A stretch of DNA of 64,000 nt, taken from positions 107,976,088-108,040,087 of the forward strand of contig CM043702.1 of assembly GCA_023935145.1 (NCBI GenBank). The letters are read 5' to 3'. The notes under the pieces were generated by a model, which ran no database searches, had not been told where the DNA came from, and saw nothing but the letters and a program-made list of their open reading frames with translations. The translations under genes and the position numbers were made by a program. Below, one piece after another: positions 11,308-21,200 of the stretch (its first letter is position 1; every line of letters begins with the position of its first letter). The stretch is from Bretschneidera sinensis. Taxonomy: Eukaryota; Streptophyta; Magnoliopsida; Brassicales; Akaniaceae.

Positions 11308-12719
11308 TTAGAATTATCTTTGATGTACTCATCCTCTTCGCTGATGGATTAGCCGGTCATCTTCATGAACTTCTTAAGGGTGTCCTCTAGAGACTATGAA
11401 ACCAGCACTGGCGCTTGAGTGGGAGCTTGGTAAGCAGGTGATAGTGTTGGATGGGCTAAGTGACCATGACTTGGAATTGGTGGAGGAAATCCAGGAGGGT
11501 TTTGATTGTGAGCATGATGAGGGGCTCTTCCCTGATTCATCGATTGGTTCTGCTTTCATGAAAAATTAGGGTGGTTCCGCCACCCTAGATCGTACGTCTC
11601 TGAGTAAGATCCATTTGACTACCTCCGATAGTCATTGAAAGCATTCACTTGTTCCATATGATACTCGGCAAAAGCTAGCGTAGATGGACAATTCTGTGCT
11701 GAATGCATAGGATTAGTATAGATGGAACAACTATCAACATTGAATGTGTTGGCAGCATTGATGGAATGGGCCACAACGAGAATGTCAATCTTCTTGGTGA
11801 AAGCATCTATCTTTATCCTCAAATCAGTGTCCTTCTTAATCTCATAGATGCCTCCTTTCTTAGGAGCACAAATAGACTTGTCCTGACAGCTTGAAAAATC
11901 CCACTGCTGCGAGTTGTCAGACAACTTGTCCAATGCCTTGTATGCTTCCTCCCCTGTCAGACTTAAGAATGCCCCCCTATTCATAGACTTGATCATGCTA
12001 CGGTTGGGTTGAGTCAACCCTTAGTAGAAGAACTAAATGAGTCTCCACTTCTCATATCCATGTGGAGGGCATCTGATCAGTAACTCTTTAAAATGCTCCC
12101 AATTCTCAGAAAACTTCTCATCCTCCTCCTGAGTGAAAGAACTAATCTCCTTTCGACACTCATTCACTTTAGACATTGGTAAAAACTTATTATAGAATTT
12201 ACTCAACAAGCTTTCCCAAGATATAATTGACCCGGGCGTGTTGGAATCCAACCATGCCCTAGCTCTATCGTGAAGAGAAAAAGGGAAAAGTGTAAGATGG
12301 ACCGACTCATCAGAAAAGTTCTAGAACTTGAATGTGGCATAAATATCTTTGAACTTCTTCACATGGTTGTAAGGATTTTCAAGAACCGAGCCATGAAATA
12401 AGGGTAGAAGTTTGATGAGATGTGGCTTTAGATTAAAATGAGTAGCATTGGTTGGTGGCAACACTATACAGGAAGGGGAGTTAGTCACAACAGGTGCGAA
12501 CAAATCCCTAAGGGATGTAGTGAAGTCCACGTTCCAAGCTCTAGGTTGCTCTACATTCTCAGGTTGATTTGCATTCCTAAAATTTTCTCCTATCTCAATT
12601 GTCTCTCTTTCAACAAGTGCTCTCTTTTGTCTCCTAAGAGTTCTTTCTAAGTCGGGATCTAAAGGTATCAATTCTAAATTTAGGGATCGCCAACCACGCA
12701 TACACCAAACAGAAAACAA
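11308..12719 (-). pseudogene. Athila-like gag remnant
   Basis: Three minus-strand frames follow one another: 12321-12719 (LELIPLDPDLERTLRR, FNLKPHLIKLLPLFHG, NHVKKFKDI), 12033-12251 (ISWESLLSKFYNKFLPMSKV, EISSFTQEEDEKFSENWEHF, CPPHGYEKW) and 11619-12017 (GAFLSLTGEEAYKALDKLSDN). These are the order and motifs of the retrotransposon gag domain of Athila-type gypsy elements. Stops and small shifts separate them. 11308-11618 continues in a Pro/Asn-rich tail. The primer site lies upstream at 12997, as expected. Confidence 0.82.
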
Positions 12720-12996
12720 TAAAATAAACTAACTAGCAGAAACAACAGAATAAAATAAAATAAATGCAAAACACAACAAATGCAATACCCACAAAATGGG
12801 CCAACAAAAATTGGCAAATTTTTATTTTTGATTTTTAGATATTTATTTATTTTTGATGATTTTTTATTAGGCAATTGCAAATAGAAACAAATAAACAAAA
12901 AAAATTGCAAAAAAAAAAAACAAAAATGCTAACTAAACTATTAGAAAAATAAAATCAATTTAGACAAAAAATTTAATTTTCACAAACCAAACAACT
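12720..12996 (-). other. 5' leader of the left Athila fragment
   Basis: AT-rich, non-coding, between the gag start and primer site. It includes A runs near 12900-12920 and imperfect ATTTTT repeats. No independent gene is visible. Confidence 0.6.
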
Positions 12997-13013
12997 CCCC
13001 GGCAATGGCGCCA
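12997..13013 (-). other. Primer binding site of the left Athila fragment (Asp tRNA type)
   Basis: Plus strand CCCCGGCAATGGCGCCA equals the 3' end of plant tRNA-Asp (CCCCGGCAACGGCGCCA) with one change, so the minus-strand element is primed by tRNA-Asp. This is the known choice of Athila-type elements. The LTR begins seven bases later at 13020. Confidence 0.9.
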
Positions 13014-13019
13014 AAAACT

Positions 13020-14010
13020 TGTTGTGAGTTTTAAATTACTCGCAAGCGCACAAGTCGTTTGCAATATAGTGTTGTGCAAGTGCGAGGTCGAATCCACAAG
13101 GAATTGCATTGTGAAAAAATATTTTTATCTAAACTAACCCTATTTTAACCTAGTTTCGAATTTTGGATTGTATCTTGCAAAGAAATATAAACTAAACTAA
13201 ATTGATTTAAAAAACGAATGATGAAAACACTAAGGTTTTCTGAATCCACCCCACCAAAGTAAAGTATATATCTTCATGTTCTATATAAAAATAATCTATT
13301 AAATCATTCCATGAATCCACCATTATACAAATCACAGTGAATACCCAAATTAAACCAAAATCATCCAATGTATCCGTTTAATTCACAAATCACAATGGAT
13401 ATCTAATCTAATTTGAATGATCCTCCGTATCCGGCAGATGAAATACAAGGAATATCCAATTTAACAATTTAAAAACAATCAATCAAAAAATTTTACTCAA
13501 ACAATTGAAATAGAACACTTATTCTAAAAATATCATAATTGTACGAACATATCTGAAAATATAATGTCAAACAATGGCGGTGCTTCATCTTCAACCTTAG
13601 ATGAAGATTTTAGCCTCGCATAATTATGAGCATAATTTTCACAATTACAGTGCTAAACATTTGAACTTTAAAACTAACAATACATGGATAAAGAGATTCC
13701 ACTCGCAGCTGTCGTGCAGTGCTTCCCCTCTTGGTAGCAAAGCCTTTGAGATCCACCAGAATGCTAGCAGCATTCTTCCAGATTGCACACCTTTTTGATG
13801 AAGTGAAATTGAGCTTTCATAGGGGAACTCCATGAGTGCAATGTGTTTCCAATCCGATGTGGGATATGTGGATATAGAATGTGTTTCCAATCGATATGGG
13901 ATGTGGGATTTAAGCTTTCACATGCCTTTCAAAACTTCTGCCCACGCTGAAATCCCGCACTGCTTGACCTTTGTCTACTAAAACTGTCATAACTTTGTCT
14001 AGAAAAATCA
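13020..14010 (-). repeat. Truncated 5' LTR of the left Athila fragment
   Basis: Same family and orientation as 2366-3820. It begins TGTTGTGAG and runs colinearly to AGAAAAATCA at 14010, where it stops. The remaining part, including the true 5' end of the LTR, is absent, and plus-strand pol sequence follows at once. Confidence 0.88.
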
Positions 14011-15009
14011 CCCCTGTCAACCTGATCCTAACCCGAAGGAACAGTTTGCGGAGGGAAATTTATCAACTCCTATAAAAGGGCAATAAAGTGGCAACAAAGA
14101 AAAGAGAGATACTGAGCCATCTACAGCCATATCTATTATTAAGGATCTCCCTAGGTCATTTTTACCTAAAGCGCCTTACCCTGAGAGATTACAAGCGCCC
14201 AAGAAAGAAGGGGAGTCTAAGGACATTTTGGAGGCATGCTTTGCTCAGTTTGGAGAGGATTTGGATTTAGATAAGCTACGTGAGCAAACAACTGTTATCT
14301 TGGAGTCTGCTCCTCAGAAGAGCAATGAGACGGAGGAGACTATGGATGAATCACGCATTGAGGACCCTCTGGAGGCATACTTTGCTCAATTTGAAAAGGA
14401 TTTGGATTTGAATAAGTTGTTTGAGCAAGCAAATGCTACTTTGGAGTCTGCTCCTCAAAAGATCAGTGAGACGGAGGAAACCACAACACCTGAACCCCCA
14501 AAGAAGGAACTTAAGCCTTTACCGGACAATCTTAAGTATAAGTTCCTAGGTCCTGCAAATTCTTTGCCTGTGACTACAGCTTCAGATTTGGTTGATGCTC
14601 AAGAGGATAAATTATTGGACGTTTTAAGAGAGCACAATGAAGCTATCGGCTGGACTATTGAGGATATCAAGGGGATAAGCCCCTCGGTGGTGATGCACAA
14701 GTTATATTTTGAGGAGAATGCCAAGCCATCGAAGGAGCCACAAAGAGGGCTCAACCCAGCTATACAAGAGGTTCTGATCCTTTATCCAATCTTTGATAGT
14801 GAGTGGGTGAGCCCGATTCATGTCGTGTCAAAACAGGCTAGATTGACAGTAGTAATAAATAAAGACGACGAGTTGGTTCCAACTCGAGTACAGTCAAGAT
14901 GGAGAATGTGTCTTGACTACCGTAAGTTGAATGCTACCACACTGAAGGATCATTTTTCACTCTCATTTATTAATCAGATGGGGGAGCGTTTCGTTGGGCA
15001 GGATTACTA
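14011..15009 (+). pseudogene. Athila-like pol fragment: linker and start of reverse transcriptase
   Basis: Early sequence is frameshifted but reads PRSFLPKAPYPERL. The 260-residue frame (14228-15010) has a tandem 47-residue repeat (starting EACFAQFGEDLDLDKL and EAYFAQFEKDLDLNKL), then ELKPLPDNLKYKFLGP, AIGWTIEDIKGISP, SEWVSPIHVVSK and WRMCLDYRKLNATTLKDHF, the N-terminal RT of Athila-type elements. The aspartic protease expected before ELKPLP is missing. RT stops after FINQMGERFVGQ; catalytic YxDD, RNase H and integrase are all gone, and the 3' region follows directly. A segment near QEVLILYPIFDSE is shorter than usual. Confidence 0.85.
14231..14512 (+). repeat. 141 bp in-frame tandem duplication in the Athila pol linker
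   Basis: GAGGCATGCTTTGCTCAG at 14231 recurs as GAGGCATACTTTGCTCAA at 14372. Each unit encodes 47 residues ending NETEET / SETEET, rich in Glu and Asp. Frame is kept. Confidence 0.85.
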
Positions 15010-16381
15010 ATGTTAGGTCTGGCTAAAGATGTTAAACTTAGCGCTCATGGGAGGCATCCCACAGCTTATCCTTTATGTTTATTTATTATTTTACACATTT
15101 ATGATTAATGTTTGTTTCTAGTATTTTTTGTTTTCCAGTATTTATTTTTCAGGGACAACGCATACTTCAGTTCAAGTTTGGGGGTATGCTACAAGCCATA
15201 CTAGTCCGGATAGTTCTCCATATCCCAGGTCAGCTCTTTCCATATTATTCACACATTGGGGTCAATGTGTCATTTAAGTTTGGGGGTATGAGAGACACAT
15301 TACATACACTTTGTCCTAATTTATTATTTTTCTTCGTGAAGATAAATGCATGTTCATGTTCGTCTGAGAATTTTGGTTAATCTGAAATATTGTGATGTGA
15401 TTTCATTGGTGAGCTTAAAATTTGAACACGTGATTTGATGATAGAGTTTTAAAACTTTGTTACTTACTTTGGGCATTTGAGAATTCACATGTTTGAGCCA
15501 ATCTAACACGAGCACATTAGCACATATTTGTGTAAGGTATGACATGCGATTTCAATGTGTATGTTTCCTTGACTTAACTGAAACTGGATGACTTGTGGGA
15601 TTAACACTTGGGCATAGAATGGCAAAAAAAAAAAATCATCATCATCAATAAACTTTCCACTAAGTAACTGGACCTCTTGCCTCAGTAAGTAGTGAGTGTT
15701 CACGTCAAAAGGTGAGAATTTTATTCATAATGATCATTGCAAAACTTTTCGCTGAGTAACTGGACCTCTTGCCTTAGTAAACAGTGAGTGTTTACGTCAA
15801 AAGGTGGAAATTTTGCTTGGTAGTATTAAGGACAGTTTAGTTTCGTAGCCCTCTTGACTCGAGTTAGTAAGTCCTCAAGGGTGTCTTTACACCTAATGCC
15901 CTAAAACCATCTGGTTTGGGAGTCATTGAATCAACACTCGTTACATGGGTCAATTAGAAAGCCTAAGGGAACTAAACATAGCAGAGCCTTATAAAATAAA
16001 ATAAAAAAGAGAAAAAAATAAAATAAAACTATGCCATCGTTGTTCATTCTGATGAGAAATTCTGTGAATCTTGAGATGTGGAAACATTGTACATTGAACT
16101 TATTTGGAAACCTCATCAGTATATGCTAATTCACTTTACACTGATTCAGGCTTGTGATGTCTTAGCATGCCTCTTGTAAGTAATTAGGTTTTAAATTCTT
16201 ATTCATTGTGAAGATGGGTTAGATTTTTTAAGCTTGCTCATGAATGAATTTCATGATTTTGAGTGCTCCTTAAATTTTTGGATACCATGAGTAATGAACT
16301 TATCTTTGTGTTCTTTGTTTTTCATTTAGTTTTTTATTTTGTTTTGCTAAGAGACTAGCAAAATGTAAGTTTGGGGGTATT
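15010..16381 (+). other. 3' untranslated region and purine tract of the right Athila fragment
   Basis: It opens with GTCTGGCTAAAGATGTTAAACTTAGCGCTCATGGGAGGC, a stretch usual after pol in Athila-type elements. AAGTTTGGGGGTATG occurs at 15174 and 15278, resembling extra purine tracts. Two copies of a unit with AGTAACTGGACCTCTTGCC lie at about 15650-15830. The functional tract GTAAGTTTGGGGGTATT (16365-16381) precedes the LTR. It mirrors 3821-4324 and 10055-10323 in reverse. Confidence 0.8.
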
Positions 16382-17751
16382 TGATGAGTGCCAAATATTG
16401 CATATTTTGGTCATTTAATTTACATTTGTTATCTTAAGAAGTTGTTACTTTGAGTTGTTTTTGTTGTTTTTCAGGTTTACAAGCACTGGGAAAGGAGTTC
16501 ACTAAAATTGCCAGAATTGCCTGTGCAGATTAGTCATTTTTGTGGATTTTACTGTATTGATTCAGGAAGAACCAGGAGATGACCCATATATGCTTAGAAA
16601 GATCCAGAAGTCTATTTTCTGGAGAATTTTACGGCTCATAAAAATGATTTTTCTAGAGAAAGTTATGGCCCTTTTAGTAGACAAAGGTCATGCTGTGCGG
16701 GCTGTGCGGGATTCCAGCATGAGCGGAAGTTTTGAAGGGCATGTGAAGGCTTAAATCCCACATTCCACATCGTTTGGAAACATATTTCTATATCCCACAT
16801 CCCACATCGGATTGGAAACACATTGCACTCGTGGTATTTGCCTATATAAGACTCACTCCACTTCAGCTTTAGGCATCATCGGAAAATCTGAGATCATCAG
16901 AAAGTGAATCCAGAGGGCCTTTAGGAGCAATCTACAGGGCCCTTAGGAGGAATCCGAAGGGCAATTCCTGAGCCACTTGGTGTAATCCGGTGGACGTCTG
17001 CTATTCTAGTGGATCCCGAAGGCTTTGCTACCACGAGGGGAAGCGCCGCCCAACAGCGTGTGGAACTTCTTCCTTGTATAGTAATTATTTCTTTTCATTT
17101 AGTTTTGTTTAGTTTAAATACTTAGCACTTTTTTTATGAATTGTAGTTTCATAACTATGAGTAGCTAGAATCTTCAACTAAGGTTGAAGACGAAGCCTCG
17201 CCATTGTTTGGCATATTAGTTTCAATTTTGTTTATACAATTATGATATTTTTTTTAGTATAAATGTTCTGTTAATTGTTTGAGTAGAATCTTATGATTGA
17301 TTGTGTTTAAATTGTTCTGTTGGATATTCCTTGTGTTTCATCTGATGGATACATCGAATCATTTTCGATTAAATTGGATTTCCTTTGTGATTTTTTAAGA
17401 GCGGATACATTGGATGCTTTTGGTTTAATTGGGATATTTGTTGTTTTTTGTTTTAAGTTGGATTCATGGAATGTTTTGATAGGCTATCTTTAGAACATTG
17501 AGATATATGCTTAACTTTGGCGGGGTTGATTCAGAAACCTTAGAGTGTTTTTATTAGTTTTTATAATCAATTTAGTTTAGTTTTTATTTATTTTGCAACA
17601 TACAATTTAAAATTCGGAACTAGGTTAAAATAGGGTTAGTTTAGATAAAATTATATTTTCACAACACAATTCCCTGTGGATTCGACCTCGCACTTGCACA
17701 ACACTATTGCAAATGACTCGTGTGCTTGCGAGTAATTTAAAACTCACAACA
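16382..17751 (+). repeat. Athila-like 3' LTR (right copy)
   Basis: 1370 bp, TGATGAGTGCC to ACTCACAACA. It carries a promoter-like TATATAAGACTC at about 16845. Bases after it (ATTTG) do not match those before the left LTR. Confidence 0.9.
16843..16852 (+). promoter_or_regulatory. Possible TATA box of the Athila LTR
   Basis: CTATATAAGA lies in the part of the LTR where the U3/R boundary would be expected. The corresponding place in the left copy reads TTTTATAGGGG. No transcription start can be fixed from sequence alone. Confidence 0.45.
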
Positions 17752-19259
17752 ATTTGGTACTTATCACCCCAACATCACCTATTGTTTGTGATGACACCTG
17801 GACTAGTATGGGACCTCCTTTAACACAAGATCAGGCATCAACAACTTGTCCAAACATTACACCCAATGCTCACGACCTAGCTATACCCGTTTCTCCAACA
17901 CCTCAAACAACAGATGCCAAACCTGAACCTAACAATGCTTTGCCCTCAACCGGTTCACCTAACACCTCAAGCTCTTCTCCTTCCTTACCGCATCCTTTCC
18001 CCACACCTCCACATGAACCACGGCTACGATGCACCACTTATGCACCCAACTATCTTCAACAATACCATATTGAAGCATCCTTTCCGTCTCGATCCCTTCC
18101 ATCGTCTCACTCAGTGTTGACTGACAACAAAGGTATTCCTCATCCCTTATCTCAAGTTATCACTTATGATAGACTCTCAGCAGCACACAGAGTTTTTGCT
18201 ACCTCTATTTCAGCTGTCAAAGAACCAACATCCTTTGCCCAAGCAGTCCAAAACCCTACATGGTGACATGCCATGGAGCAAGAACTTAGTGCACTTAAAG
18301 CCAATGGTACTTCGTCTCTCCAGCCTCTTCCCCCAAGCAAGAAGCCCGTTGGTTGCAAATGGGTGTACAAAATCAAGTTTAACCCTGATGGCATAGTTGA
18401 TCGCTACAAAGCTCGTTTGGTTGCAAAAGGCTACAGCCAAGTTGAAGGTTTCGATTATTGTGAAACATTTGCTCCCATTGCCAAGCTTGTCACTGTACGA
18501 CTCCTCCTTGCCGTGGCAATATCTCAGAATTGGCATCTTCGTCAACTTGATAGAAACAATGCTTTCCTCCATGGTGACCTTAAGGAGGAGGTCTATATGT
18601 CTTTACCCCTTGGCTTCGGATGAAAGGGGGAGACACGCGTATGCAAGCTACACAAGTCCTTGTATGGCCTCAAGCAAGCTTCTCGTCAATGGCTTATCAA
18701 GTTGTCATAGCTCTTACACATGCGAGGTTTCATCAGTCTAAATCCGATCACTCATTATTTGTATGAACTCATGGTACTTCTTTTACTGCTCTTCTTGTTT
18801 ATGTGGATGACATTATTCTTGCTGGGAACAATTTACAAGATATTGAAGAGATAAAAACTTGTCTCATGCAATAATTCAAGTTAAAAGACATTGTTGAGTT
18901 AAAGTACTTTCTGGGAATAGAAATAGCTCGATCCAAGAAAGGAATTGCCCTCTCACAATGTAAATATGCATTTGATTCTAGACGACACTGGGTATTTGGG
19001 AGCCAAACCCACCAATTCACCAATGGAGCAGAACTTGTCACTTAGCAGAGATGAAGGTGAATACATCGAGGATCCTTCTTCCTATCTCAGACTTGTTGGG
19101 AGATTGATATATCTGACTATCACATGGCCAAACTTGGTGTATGCAGTCCACATACTCAGCCAATAAATGGATAAACCTCGCACCCCACATCTTGAAGCAG
19201 CTCATCGAGTATTATGCTACATCAAGCACACACCGGGATAAGGAATTTTTCTCTCTATA
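17752..19259 (+). pseudogene. Copia-A reverse transcriptase
   Basis: The frame resumes after the Athila DNA with a Pro/Ser/Thr-rich linker (17754-18090) and then [70 protein letters not shown]. The first catalytic Asp is present, and YVDD is at about 18799-18810. A frameshift near 18617, in-frame stops (for example about 18871) and a further shift near 18965 break it. The thumb region continues in 18945-19166. Confidence 0.9.
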
Positions 19260-19727
19260 AACATCCCAATACAGATAAATGCCTTTTGTGATGTGGATTG
19301 GGCTAGGTGTCACAACACACAACGATCAACCATGGGATATTGCATCTTTCTTGGGCACTCCCTGATCTCCTAGAGAACCAATAAGCAAATCACAGTTTCA
19401 CGATCAAGTGCAGAAGCGGAATATCGCTCCATAGCATTGGCATGTTGTGAGGTTACTTGGCTATGATACGTTTTGCATGATCTTGGAGTTAATCATTTGC
19501 AACCAGTTAAGTTGTATTGTGACAATCAAGAAGCACTTCACATTGCCTCCAATCCTGTGTTTCACGAGCATACCAAGTACATAGAGATTTATTGCCATCT
19601 TGTAAGAGAAAAAATTCTGGCCGGAACAGTCAAGACTTTCCATATATCTACATCAAAGCACTCAGCAGACATCTTCACCAAGTCGTTGGTTTTTCTACAA
19701 TTTTCGAATTTACTCAGCAAGTTATGA
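19260..19727 (+). pseudogene. Copia-A RNase H
   Basis: It reads FCDVDWARCHNTQRSTMGYC, VSRSSAEAEYRSIA, LYCDNQEALHIASNPVFHEH, and HSADIFTK, the normal copia RNase H order with catalytic D, E and D recognisable. Stops occur at about 19371 and 19464. The last frame ends at 19727, about 20 bases before the purine tract. Confidence 0.9.
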
Positions 19728-19748
19728 ATGATTAACATCTATTCCAAC

Positions 19749-19759
19749 TTGAGGGGGAG
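19749..19759 (+). other. Polypurine tract of Copia-A
   Basis: TTGAGGGGGAG directly precedes the right LTR. This is the usual plus-strand priming site of copia elements. Confidence 0.88.
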
Positions 19760-19970
19760 TATTGAGGAAGATATACGGGATTCTAAGAGTAATTGATCCT
19801 TGACTTTTGCGTATATTATTGTTTTGATTCTTTCCTTTGTAATATGAGATAGAATAGGAAACTTAGCATGTATTATGCTGATCTTTAGGATCTGGAATGA
19901 TCTCTCTGTTGTATATATCTCCATTTGCAACTTAATGGAAATAATGTTTTTCACAACAACTAAATTATTA
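19760..19970 (+). repeat. 3' LTR of Copia-A
   Basis: 211 bp copy of 287-497, followed by the TSD ATAAT at 19971-19975. Confidence 0.92.
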
Positions 19971-19975
19971 ATAAT

Positions 19976-20682
19976 GGAAAAGTTTAAAACTTAATACACT
20001 AGGATTCCATTTCATCCAAATTTCTCCTAATTGGATATTTCGGAGATAAAAAAGAGAGTTTTAGGCAACCCTACAACTCTATTCCCATCCCTAAAAGAAA
20101 TATTCCAAACAAGTTAGGATAACTCCACTCCCTCCTATTAATCCCATCTAAAGAATTTGAAGGTAAGTTTATCCTATAAGAAATTGAAGTTACCTCTAGT
20201 TAATCTACAACTGAAACACACCCTCCTGTCGGTCCAAACAGAAAACTCCTTGAGAAACAGAAAGAAAACATCTACTCCATTATGCAAATTCCTAACCCAC
20301 CAGTTGTCTGACAACTTCTTCTGCCATTTCCATCTTTATGACCACAATGCTACATAGTGAGTAAAAGAAGCCCAAGAAAGAAAATAAATAAAATATGTGC
20401 AAAGGTTCAGTTAATTTCATATTGTCACTGTTATCTCACTATACAATATGTTATATAAAGGAAACAAGATGTCCACTGGCAATCTCCTCTTGCACTTAAA
20501 TACCATCTCTAGTATTATAAACAAAATACACAAGTCAAAATCTTCAACACTATGCCTAAATTTGTTCATTGACCTACATAGTCAACTATTAACGTTAATT
20601 ATATACAATGACAATATTTTTCTGACAAGGTAATTAAAAAATTTAAGAAAAACAAGCAGCAAAATGCTACTACTTAAAAATA
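19976..20682. other. Flank between Copia-A and the NUA-like tail
   Basis: AT-rich, without a convincing exon. It lies immediately 3' of the tail codons of the minus-strand NUA-like pseudogene, so it probably includes its former 3' UTR. Short frames (60-66 residues) have no recognisable motif. Confidence 0.5.
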
Positions 20683-20724
20683 TCATTGTTGATCAGGAAA
20701 TTGTCCATGTCCACCACGTCCTTC
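20683..20724 (-). pseudogene. NUA-like last codons, cut off by the CACTA element
   Basis: Read from 20724 down, the sequence gives EGRGGHGQFPDQQ and a stop (TGA at 20683-20685), an RGG-type C-terminus like that of plant NUA proteins. GAA on this strand is the duplicated target triplet. The matching upstream part is at 40491. The frame needed here differs from that of the long frame ending at 40492, so an indel lies nearby or the exon is spliced differently. Confidence 0.55.
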
Positions 20725-21200
20725 CACTACAAGATAATTGACATTTGTTGGCGCTTTTTTTCGGCGCTTTATAAAAACACCGCAATATAATACCGACCGA
20801 CGCTTTTTTTGTGGCACTTTCCCGAAGCGCTGCAATATTCAAAGAACATACCGGCGCTGCAATATTCCAGCGCTTTAAAGCACCGTTAAATGTTAATCTT
20901 AATACATATAGCGGTGCTTTAAAGCACCGCAGTATACCGGTGCTTTCAAGCGCCGCAATATAAAACATATTCCGGCGCTTGAAAGCGCCGGTATGTGCTC
21001 GAGACCCATATCATATACCGGTGCTTTAAAGCGCCGGAATATAAAATAGGTTTCGAGCATATTCCAATGCTTTAAAGTGCTATAATATGGAATGGGCGCC
21101 GGAATATACTAGAAACCCATTTCATATTCTGGCTCTTTAAAGCGCTGGAATATGGAGTGGGCATATTCCAGAGCTTTGAAGCGCCGGAATATTCTAAAAA
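20725..21200 (+). repeat. Left TIR and subterminal repeats of CACTA
   Basis: TIR CACTACAAGA at 20725-20734. From 20745 to about 21200 the motif GGCGCTT / TTTAAAGCGCCGG recurs many times in both orientations, often as a palindrome around TTTAAA (for example 20874-20885, 20908-20920, 21024-21036). Such subterminal arrays are the binding sites of the tnpA product in En/Spm. Confidence 0.9.

Larger units (their letters stand above)
2366..17751. mobile_element. Compound Athila-like insertion: two LTR-element fragments in opposite orientation
   Basis: Both outer ends are the 3' end of the same LTR family, pointing away from each other: 2366-3820 is minus and 16382-17751 is plus. The left fragment (2366-14010, minus) has 3' LTR, 3' leader, gag, primer site and a truncated 5' LTR. 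The right fragment (14011-17751, plus) has part of pol, a 3' leader and 3' LTR. The 3' leaders are inverted repeats of each other (3821-4324 plus 10055-10323 against about 15600-16381). The bases outside (CCCTA left, ATTTG right) are not a duplication, so this is not one simple insertion. Confidence 0.8.
287..19970 (+). mobile_element. Copia-A, Ty1/copia LTR retrotransposon split by nested insertions
   Basis: Two 211 bp LTRs (287-497 and 19760-19970) bound the element, flanked by a perfect 5 bp duplication ATAAT. A primer site matching initiator Met tRNA follows the left LTR, and a purine tract (19749-19759) precedes the right one. Order is gag, protease, integrase, RT, RNase H, which defines Ty1/copia. 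The coding part is interrupted between integrase and RT by 2366-17751. The LTRs differ at about a dozen positions by eye, so the insertion is not recent. Stops, frameshifts and loss of most of gag make it inactive. Confidence 0.93.

Noticed and set aside
12997..13013. tRNA-Asp gene
   Set aside because: Only the last 17 bases match; it is the retrotransposon primer binding site beside the LTR.
14228..15010. Host gene with a 260-codon frame
   Set aside because: The C-terminal half is the start of an Athila-type reverse transcriptase, and it is followed by the element's 3' region and LTR.
2366..17751. One intact Athila element inserted in Copia-A
   Set aside because: LTRs at the two outer borders have opposite orientation, pol is missing from one half, and there is no target duplication.
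20160..20640. Small frames between Copia-A and the CACTA element as host exons
   Set aside because: No conserved motif or convincing splice sites; the composition is that of intergenic or UTR sequence.
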